Of a stretch of DNA of 62,925 nucleotides, positions 57,329 through 62,925 are shown piece by piece (the first letter of the stretch is position 1; every line of letters starts with the position of its first letter). The notes under the pieces are model-generated. The model saw nothing but the letters and a program-made list of their open reading frames with translations, was not told where the DNA came from and did no database searches. A program made the translations under genes and the position numbers. Origin of the DNA: an uncultured Clostridia bacterium (GTDB lineage Bacteria; Bacillota; Clostridia; Oscillospirales; JAAYOS01); contig CANRJS010000010.1 in NCBI GenBank assembly GCA_947631015.1, positions 1 to 62,925 on the forward strand, given 5' to 3'.

Positions 57329-58506
57329 ACTCGATAGAGCTGAAGTACGGCTGCAATCCCAACCAGAAGCCCTCCCGCATATTTATGCGCGACGGCGGCA
57401 ACCTGCCGGTGAAGGTCCTCTCCGGCAAGCCCGGCTACATCAACTTCCTCGACGCGCTCAACGGCTACCAGCTCGTAAGCGAGCTGAAGGAGGCGACGGG
57501 ACTTCCCGCCGCGACCTCCTTCAAGCACGTCAGCCCCGCCGGCGCGGCGATAGGTCTCGAGCTCACGCCGAAGGAGCGGAAGGTCTGCCGCATAAAGAAG
57601 AGCGCGGAGCTTTCGCCCCTCGCCTGCGCCTACGCCCGAGCGCGCGGCGCCGACCGCATGAGCTCCTACGGCGACTTCGTGAGCCTCTCCGACGTCTGCG
57701 ACGTCGAGACCGCCCATCTGATAGCCGCCGAAGTGAGCGACGGCGTCATAGCCCCCGGCTACACCCCCGAGGCGCTCGAAATACTCAAGCAGAAGCGTCA
57801 GGGCGGCTACAACGTGATAGAAATAGACCCCGATTACCGCCCCGCCGAGCAGGAGTACAAGGACGTCTACGGCGTCACCTTCGAGCAGGGCCACAATAAC
57901 TACCGGCTCACAAATGAGGTTTTTGGCAACATCGTTTCTGACCGCAAGGACATACCCGAGAGCGCGAAGCGCGACCTCCTCATCGCGATGATAACCCTCA
58001 AGTACACGCAGTCGAACTCGGTCTGCTACGCCTACAACGGCATGGCGATAGGCATCGGCGCGGGTCAGCAGTCCCGCATACACTGCGTCCGTCTCGCAGG
58101 CGGGAAGGCGGACACCTTCTTCCTCCGCGGCTCGGACAAGGTGCTGAACCTGCCGTTCAAGAAGGGCCTCGCCCGTGCCGAGCGCGACAACGCGATAGAC
58201 GTCTACCTCACCGACGGCGACTGGGAGGCGATGCTTGAGAGCGACCTCTGGCAGGACTACTTCTCCGAGAAGCCGGAGCCCTTCACCGTCCCCGAGAAGC
58301 GCGAGTACCTTTCGCACATAGACGGCGTGAGCCTCGGTTCGGACGCGTTCTTCCCGTTCAGCGACAACATTGAGCGCGCGAAGCGCTCCGGCGTGCGCTA
58401 CGTCCTCGAGCCCGGCGGGTCGATACGCGACGACGCGGTCATCGACTGCTGCAACAAGTACGACATGGTGCTCGGGTTTACAGGGATGAGGCTGTTCCAC
58501 CACTAA
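57325..58506 (+). CDS. purH: Stand-alone AICAR formyltransferase (PurH C-terminal type)
   Basis: A 393-residue protein matching only the transformylase part of PurH: ELKYGCNPNQKP at the start, SFKHVSPAGAAIGLEL with catalytic K67 and H68, NSVCYAYNGMAIGIGAGQQS, and the closing VLEPGGSIRDDAVIDCCNKY. It formylates AICAR (ZMP) with 10-formyl-THF. The MGS-like cyclohydrolase domain of normal PurH is absent; PurO upstream replaces it. It is translationally coupled to purO. Four bases after its stop begins repeat copy A3. Confidence 0.93.
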   Translation: MNSIELKYGCNPNQKPSRIFMRDGGNLPVKVLSGKPGYINFLDALNGYQLVSELKEATGLPAATSFKHVSPAGAAIGLELTPKERKVCRIKKSAELSPLACAYARARGADRMSSYGDFVSLSDVCDVETAHLIAAEVSDGVIAPGYTPEALEILKQKRQGGYNVIEIDPDYRPAEQEYKDVYGVTFEQGHNNYRLTNEVFGNIVSDRKDIPESAKRDLLIAMITLKYTQSNSVCYAYNGMAIGIGAGQQSRIHCVRLAGGKADTFFLRGSDKVLNLPFKKGLARAERDNAIDVYLTDGDWEAMLESDLWQDYFSEKPEPFTVPEKREYLSHIDGVSLGSDAFFPFSDNIERAKRSGVRYVLEPGGSIRDDAVIDCCNKYDMVLGFTGMRLFHH

Positions 58507-58510
58507 GAAA

Positions 58511-59010
58511 GTCGTCGCGAAATGTGCTCGTGGCGAACACGAGGGCGCCGAGATATTCCACATCGGAACACATTCAGCCCTCGTGAGCTTTGCCCGCTTC
58601 GCGAGCAAAGCCAAACATTGATATAATCCTCTGCGCACCCTTTCGCGCCGAGACTTTCACTTGAAATTGCGCAGGCGCAATTTCAAGTGAAGCTGTCGGA
58701 TAGGGCGAAGCCCTACCGACAGCATGCGCCCGGCTTCGCAATTCCCACGCGGTCGGTGACCGCGTGGGAGCCCTTCCGATTGAAATGCTCGGCGGAAATG
58801 AATTCCGCCTGCGCGAAGTTAGCGGCTTTGCCGCTAACTTCAACCGCGCGAACAAGCGCGGAACCGCATTTGGCGGAAAATCGACGCGCGCTCCGCGAGA
58901 TGAGTTTTTTCCGACGTACACGCCGTCGGAAAAACGATTAGAACTTATTCGCCGCTTGCGCGGCGAACTCTGCGAGGCTTTAAGGACAGGCACGGAAGTG
59001 CCTGTCCTTT
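58511..59010 (+). repeat. Family A 3'-flanking modular repeat, copy A3 (longest)
   Basis: It starts four bases past the TAA with GTCGTCGCGAAATGTGCTCG. Then come the module GAACACGAGGGCGCC ... CCCTCGTGAGCTTT ... CGCTTCGCGAGCAAAGCC, TGCGCACCCTTTCGCGCCGAG and a run of hairpins. The hairpins include CACTTGAAATTGCG/CGCAATTTCAAGTG, GTCGG...CCGAC, CCCACGCGGTC/GACCGCGTGGG and GAAGTTAGCGG/CCGCTAACTTC. The element continues with GTTTTTTCCGACGTACACGCC and ACTCTGCGAGGCTT and ends with the terminator stem AAGGACAGGCAC/GTGCCTGTCCTT (58982-59009). There is no coding frame. Confidence 0.85.
58982..59010 (+). terminator. Terminal hairpin of repeat A3, probable terminator of the purine unit
   Basis: The 12-bp perfect stem (58982-58993 with 58998-59009) has the loop GGAA, and TTT closes it. 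Further hairpins (AATCGCAGG/CCTGCGATT and GCCTGTCA/TGACAGGC) follow to 59096. Confidence 0.75.
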
Positions 59011-59191
59011 GTGTTGAGGGCAATCGCAGGCTTCGCCTGCGATTGAGGTTTGCCGCGAAAGCCTGTCAATAAAGTTTGTCAGAACTTTTTGACAGGCCGA
59101 ACCGTCCGGGCGATTTGCGTTGACAGTCTGCGAGTCTCGGACGGCGCGCTTTTGGGTTGCGCGGCGGGGAAAAATTGCGCGCGGAGGGCGG

Positions 59192-59220
59192 TTGAGCTTC
59201 GGAGAAAAACAAGATATACT
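59192..59220 (+). promoter_or_regulatory. Promoter of the XRE regulator gene
   Basis: Rightward TTGAGC (59192-59197), a 17-base spacer and TATACT (59215-59220), about 45 bases before the start. Confidence 0.65.
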
Positions 59221-59263
59221 TTTCGTAGGGTGCACCACGAATATCCGGTCAGGAGGAAAGACT

Positions 59264-59932
59264 ATGAGTTTCGGAAAGAATTTGCAGTATCTGCGCGGCC
59301 TCAGCCGGGGCATGACGCAGGAGACGCTTGCGGAGCGGCTGGATGTGAGCCGCCAGACCGTCTCGAAGTGGGAACTTGACGCGGCGCAGCCAGATATAAA
59401 CAAGGCGATAGAGATTTGCGGGCTCTTCAACTGTTCGCTCGACGCGCTCTTCCGCGAGGACATGGCGGCGTATGCCGACGCGTACACCGACCTTCGCGTC
59501 GAAGTCGTTCCGGCGTTCCGCTATGTGAAGTATGCGGTGATAAGCGCCGACCCGGAGAGCGACGCCATCGGCCGAGTGACCGAGTATGCGCGGCAGAACG
59601 GCGTCGAGCGGCCGTGTGTGATAGGGTGGGACTTCCCGTTCGCGTCACAGGAGCAGGTAAACGTCTTCGGTATGCACGGCTATGAGGCCGCGTGGGTGCT
59701 GCCGGAGGGGCTAACGCCGCCCGGTCTCGAGGTGTTCTCACAGCCGGAACACCGCTACGCCGCGATACACATCCCCGAGCCGTTCGCAAACCCTTTCGTG
59801 TCGATACCGAACGCATACAAGGCGCTCGACAGCTATATGCGCCTCAGCGGTCTCGAGCACACCGAGAGGGGAGTGATCCCCTGCTTCGAGACCGACGGCG
59901 AGAGCATGGACGTGTATATCGCGTGCGAATAG
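59264..59932 (+). CDS. XRE-family regulator with effector-binding (GyrI/AraC-like) C-terminal domain
   Basis: A 222-residue protein. Residues 5-60 are a Cro/C1 helix-turn-helix (LRGLSRGMTQETLAERLDVS, then RQTVSKWELDAAQPDINKAI). The rest has the two-repeat pattern of GyrI-like effector domains (FRYVKYAVISADPESDAIGR, YEAAWVLPEGLTPPGLEVFS, YAAIHIPEPFANPFVSIPNA). It probably senses a small molecule. ATG 59264 is chosen, with AGGAGGAAA before it; the frame continues upstream into non-coding sequence. It stands alone; the target is unknown. Confidence 0.85.
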   Translation: MSFGKNLQYLRGLSRGMTQETLAERLDVSRQTVSKWELDAAQPDINKAIEICGLFNCSLDALFREDMAAYADAYTDLRVEVVPAFRYVKYAVISADPESDAIGRVTEYARQNGVERPCVIGWDFPFASQEQVNVFGMHGYEAAWVLPEGLTPPGLEVFSQPEHRYAAIHIPEPFANPFVSIPNAYKALDSYMRLSGLEHTERGVIPCFETDGESMDVYIACE

Positions 59933-59990
59933 GCGTCCTCCGTTTTCCCCGGCGTCCTACGCCTCGGAAAGCAAAACCGAGGGTAAAATA

Positions 59991-60019
59991 TTGACGTGCC
60001 ATCCGCGCGGTGATATACT
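59991..60019 (+). promoter_or_regulatory. Promoter of the LRR-SLH protein gene
   Basis: Rightward TTGACG (59991-59996), a 17-base spacer and TATACT (60014-60019). The leader of about 130 bases has no recognised structure. Confidence 0.75.
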
Positions 60020-60154
60020 GAAACAAACGGTTTGCAGCCGGTGCGCCGGATGCCCGGCCTTTCCGCATACGCTTTTGCGCAGGCGCGGCCGGGACATATC
60101 GTCCGAAAATGTATGGGAAACAGGCGTAAGTCGCATTATTTGAGGAGAATTTGC

Positions 60155-61234
60155 ATGAAGAAGCGTGTTCTTTCGTTTGTTGTAATGACGGCTCTGATAC
60201 TGGCGCTCCTGCCGGGAACGGCTCTCGCGGCGTCCGCCGGAGCCGGAGACTGCGGAGCCGAGGGTGACAACATAAAATGGCTGCTTATCGGCGGCCGCCT
60301 TACACTTTCCGGCTCGGGCGCCATGGAGGATTACAGCGCAGAGGACCCCGCGCCGTGGAGCGGGTATGAAGTCGACTCGATAGCTATCTGGGACGGGATA
60401 ACCGAGATAGGCGAGCGCGCGTTCCGGGGATGCTCCGGCGTCACCGAAGTGACCGTGCCGGACAGCGTGACGCGGATAGGGGACGGTGCGTTTGAAAATT
60501 GCAGGTCGCTAGTCTCCGTGTCGCTCCCCGCGACGCTGGAACGGCTGGGACACGCGTTTGCGGGCTGCAAGAGGCTCGCCGACGTCCGCTTCGCGGGCAG
60601 TGAGGAACAGTGGAACGCGCTTACAACAGCGGAAGACGCGGGATTTCCCGCGTGGACCGAGGTGCGGTTCGGGAGCGGGAGATTCAGCGACGTTGCCGCC
60701 GGAGCATGGTATGCGGACGCCGTCCGTGCCGCCTCCGAGGCCGGTATCGTCCTCGGGAACGGCGACGGGACGTTTGACCCGTCCGGCGAGCTCACATGGG
60801 CGCACACCGCCGCCTTCGCCGCGCGCCTCATGCAGTACCGGAACGGCGAACACGTCTACGGCGCAGCGGACCAGAAGGGCGAATGGTACAGTGTGTACGC
60901 GGACTATCTCACGGAGAAGGGCGTCATAGACGGCGTACCGTCCGACCCGGAAGCGAAGATCACCCGCGCGGACGCGGCGGCGATCTTTGCCGCTGTCCTC
61001 GGCGAGGACACGGAAAAGGTGAACGACGTCCCGGAGGGATACTTCGCGGACGTGCCGTCCGGCGCCAAGGGCGACGCCGTGTACGCTCTCGCGGAGGCGG
61101 GAATAGTGAACGGCAAGCCCGCAAATGGAACGGACGACGCAGTTTTCGGCTATTCGGACGTCCTCCTGCGCAGCGAGGCGGCGGCCATCGTCGCGCGGAT
61201 GGCGGGTCTCGCGCCGCTGGTGAATGCGGACTGA
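60155..61234 (+). CDS. Leucine-rich-repeat surface protein with SLH domains
   Basis: A 359-residue exported protein. The signal peptide KKRVLSFVVMTALILALLPG is cut near ALAASA. BspA-type leucine-rich repeats follow (ITEIGERAFRGCSGVTEVTV, VTRIGDGAFENCRSLVSVSL). Three SLH repeats complete it (FSDVAAGAWYADAVRAASEA, a middle one around WYSVYADYLTEKGVIDG, and YFADVPSGAKGDAVYALAEA). It probably binds the wall through SLH and partners through the LRR. ATG 60155 is chosen, with GAGGAGA before it. It is the third SLH-type gene in the window and the only intact one with a C-terminal anchor. Confidence 0.88.
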   Translation: MKKRVLSFVVMTALILALLPGTALAASAGAGDCGAEGDNIKWLLIGGRLTLSGSGAMEDYSAEDPAPWSGYEVDSIAIWDGITEIGERAFRGCSGVTEVTVPDSVTRIGDGAFENCRSLVSVSLPATLERLGHAFAGCKRLADVRFAGSEEQWNALTTAEDAGFPAWTEVRFGSGRFSDVAAGAWYADAVRAASEAGIVLGNGDGTFDPSGELTWAHTAAFAARLMQYRNGEHVYGAADQKGEWYSVYADYLTEKGVIDGVPSDPEAKITRADAAAIFAAVLGEDTEKVNDVPEGYFADVPSGAKGDAVYALAEAGIVNGKPANGTDDAVFGYSDVLLRSEAAAIVARMAGLAPLVNAD

Positions 61235-61277
61235 ACGGCGGCGGGTCACGGAGGAACATCATAGTACGGTGTATAAG

Positions 61278-61308
61278 GGGAGGCGGGACTGTCCCGCCTC
61301 CCTTGTTT
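61278..61308 (+). terminator. Terminator of the LRR-SLH gene
   Basis: GGGAGGCGGGAC/GTCCCGCCTCCC (61278-61289 with 61291-61302) is followed by TTGTTTT. Confidence 0.8.
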
Positions 61309-61313
61309 TCCGC

Positions 61314-61342
61314 TTGCGCGCCCCCGCCCTTTGTGCTATGAT
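61314..61342 (+). promoter_or_regulatory. Promoter of the HAD-acetyltransferase unit
   Basis: Rightward TTGCGC (61314-61319), a 17-base spacer and TATGAT (61337-61342). Confidence 0.55.
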
Positions 61343-61370
61343 TAGGAAAAACGGGTACTGAGGTAAAATA

Positions 61371-62180
61371 ATGACCGATTTCTCCGACATACTCTTTCTC
61401 AGCGACTACGACCTTACGCTGAGCGACGGACAGCAGATCCCGCAGCGCAACCTCGACGCGATAGAGCGCTTCAAGGCGGGTGGCGGGATGTTCTCGATAG
61501 CGACGGGGCGCTCGAAGCCGACATTTACGCCGCAGCTCGAGAAGATAAGCGTCAACGCGCCGGTGGTGCTATCAAACGGTTCGCTCGTCTACGACTTTGC
61601 GGACGGCACGACCTGGCTCCAAATACCGATGAAGGACTGGGAGAAAGCAGCCGTCCGGCGCATACGCGACCGCCACAGCGACCGCGCGGTCTTCGACCTC
61701 GAGGTCGGTTTGGAGGTCTACCTGCCGAACGACACCCTCGCCGTCCAGGCAAACGACTACACCCGCGCCCACTTCGAGTGGGTCGGGATGGTGAGCCGTA
61801 TGTGCCCGATGGAGGAGATTCCGGACGACTGGATGAAGGCGGTGTTCACCGCCCACCCGGACGACATCCCCACCCTCGCGAAGGAGGCCGAGGAGGAGGG
61901 GCTGAACGGCGTCCGCTCGCTGCCGTTCATGCTCGAGATACAGACCGGCGGTGTGGACAAAGGGACCTCCGCGCGCTGGCTTGCGGACAGGCTCGGGCGG
62001 AAGCTCGTCTGCGCGGGCGACGCGCCGAACGACACGGCGCTCCTCCGCGCCGCCGACCGCGCGTTCGTGCCCTCGAGCGCCTACCCGGAGATACTCGCGA
62101 TGGGCTATGAGGTCGTCGCGGACTGCAAAACCGGCGCGATAGCGGACGCGATAGAGCGGATGGAGGCGGAGCGGAGATGA
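61371..62180 (+). CDS. HAD-superfamily (Cof-type) phosphatase
   Basis: A 269-residue protein with the Cof/class IIB layout: motif I is DYDLTLSDG (D12, D14, T16), motif II is IATGRS then LSNGS, motif III is the Lys of GGVDKGTSARWL and motif IV is CAGDAPNDTALLRAADRAF. It removes phosphate from sugar phosphates or similar metabolites; the substrate is unknown. The start is ATG 61371 after CTGAGGTAAA. Its stop overlaps the ATG of the next gene (ATGA), so the two are coupled. Confidence 0.9.
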   Translation: MTDFSDILFLSDYDLTLSDGQQIPQRNLDAIERFKAGGGMFSIATGRSKPTFTPQLEKISVNAPVVLSNGSLVYDFADGTTWLQIPMKDWEKAAVRRIRDRHSDRAVFDLEVGLEVYLPNDTLAVQANDYTRAHFEWVGMVSRMCPMEEIPDDWMKAVFTAHPDDIPTLAKEAEEEGLNGVRSLPFMLEIQTGGVDKGTSARWLADRLGRKLVCAGDAPNDTALLRAADRAFVPSSAYPEILAMGYEVVADCKTGAIADAIERMEAERR

Positions 62181-62761
62181 GCATATTCCAAAAGCTGATA
62201 ACTCCTGCGGCTCTCGCCTTCTACATGCTGAGGTACAAGACGATATGGCGCGTCCGCGAGAAGATGCGCGAAAAGTGCCTCACTGACGGGAAAGTGAACA
62301 CAAAAAAGCTGATATGGGACGCATACGGCCACTACTTTGACAAGCGGTGCGGGTTTGTCGGAGGACTTGCGGAGTTTGCGGGCGAGCCGTGCTTCCCGCA
62401 CGGGCCGTTCGACGTGTTTATCTCAAACGATGCAAAGATCGGCCGCGACGCGGTCATATTCCAGAACGTCACGATCGGCTCGAACACCCTCGAGGGTACG
62501 TCGAAGCCCGGCGCGCCCACGATAGGCGACCGTGTATACATCGGCGCGAACGCCGTTATCATCGGCGGCGTGACGATAGGGGACGGGTGCCGGATAGGCG
62601 CGGGCGCCGCCGTGTACGGCGACATGCCGCCAAACTCTGTGGCGGTATCCGCTCCGACGCGGATAATCGAGCGCGCGGAGCCGATGGATAACCACTACGT
62701 CCAGCGACTTCCGAGCGGCGCGGTGCGCCGCTTCGAAAACGGAAAGTATCACAGAGTATAG
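62177..62761 (+). CDS. Hexapeptide-repeat acyltransferase (serine acetyltransferase-like)
   Basis: A 194-residue protein. An N-terminal helical part is followed by left-handed beta-helix repeats: DVFISNDAKIGRDAVIFQNV, TIGSNTLEGTSKPGAPTIGD, VYIGANAVIIGGVTIGDGCR and IGAGAAVYGDMPPNSVAVSA. The pattern is that of serine acetyltransferase and of polysaccharide O-acetyltransferases. The N-terminal SAT domain is short, so cysteine synthesis is not assured. It is coupled to the HAD gene and followed directly by a family B repeat. Confidence 0.8.
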   Translation: MSIFQKLITPAALAFYMLRYKTIWRVREKMREKCLTDGKVNTKKLIWDAYGHYFDKRCGFVGGLAEFAGEPCFPHGPFDVFISNDAKIGRDAVIFQNVTIGSNTLEGTSKPGAPTIGDRVYIGANAVIIGGVTIGDGCRIGAGAAVYGDMPPNSVAVSAPTRIIERAEPMDNHYVQRLPSGAVRRFENGKYHRV

Positions 62762-62765
62762 TTTT

Positions 62766-62925
62766 GCAAATCTGCGGGCGAAGCCCGCCACCTTTTCACG
62801 GGGCAGGCCCCGCACCCGTGCAGCGAGGAAGCCCCGCGAGCATTCGCGGGGTAACCCCGCGTCCCTAAGTGAGGCAGAGCCTCACCGACACTTCGCGGGG
62901 GCGCTGCCCCCGCACCCCCGGCGGG
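62766..62925 (+). repeat. Family B palindromic repeat, copy running off the right edge
   Basis: Beginning just past the acetyltransferase stop, it contains GCGGGCGAAGCCCGC, a GGGGCAGGCCCC hairpin, GAAGCCCCGCGAGCATTCGC, GCGTCCCTAAGTGAGGCAGA and GCCTCACCGACACTTCGCGG. These come in the same order as at 55309-55420. It continues beyond the window. Confidence 0.8.

Overview
The window looks like a chromosomal segment of a GC-rich, spore-forming member of the Firmicutes (class Clostridia), most likely in the Oscillospirales. This is inferred from gene content. There is a Bacillus/Clostridium-type block mazG-hup-rqcP-yabP-yabQ-divIC-yabR next to spoVB. There is also a SpoIIQ-like M23 protein with a forespore-type promoter, hemZ, dimeric glycyl-tRNA synthetase, S-layer-homology proteins and strong Shine-Dalgarno sites. 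Despite the high GC content, isoleucine is often coded by ATA.

Left part (1-18500): the start of a tyrosine recombinase is cut by the window edge. A sugar-phosphate isomerase gene follows, then a leftward cell-shape and division operon (zapA - U32 peptidase - dut - maf - mreC - mreD - mrdA). Next come a lone FtsX-type permease, tRNA-Pro(GGG), an SGNH hydrolase, ftsH with a tiny downstream gene, an amidohydrolase, and a trxB / aadA-like nucleotidyltransferase / cysteine-rich protein operon.

Middle (18500-40150): a candidate small RNA with its own promoter and terminator sits between leftward genes. The long leftward block MBL-hydrolase - hemZ - uridine kinase - punA - mtaD - spoVB - mazG - hup - rqcP - yabP - yabQ - divIC - yabR follows. 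A MATE transporter, a SpoIIQ-like protein, a glycerophosphodiesterase, a FemX-like/alanine-racemase-like pair with a small membrane protein, a lower-GC patch (GNAT, gene remnant, phosphatase), cca and glycyl-tRNA synthetase complete this part.

Right part (40150-62925): an S-layer protein gene is followed by a giant repeat-rich surface protein. Its SLH anchor is displaced by a one-base frameshift, and a 27-base AT tract lies upstream of its promoter. Then come a ferritin-like protein, DUF6440-mrp, rpsO with a leader, pnp, an HtrA-type protease and tRNA-Ser(UGA). A ZTP riboswitch controls a split purH (PurO-type IMP cyclohydrolase plus stand-alone AICAR formyltransferase). An XRE regulator, an LRR-SLH protein, a HAD phosphatase and a hexapeptide acetyltransferase end the gene list.

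The most unusual signal is non-coding. One dispersed, modular, palindrome-built element (family A: 251-510, 48540-48832, 58511-59010, partial 35558-35622) begins at or just after a stop codon, in the gene's own orientation, each time it occurs. Its hairpin stems change sequence between copies while staying complementary. A second palindromic family (B: 55309-56228 and 62766-62925) includes an inverted-repeat element with arms of about 150 bp and a tandem array of about 101-bp units near tRNA-Ser. All functional calls are from reading the sequence; no database search was run.
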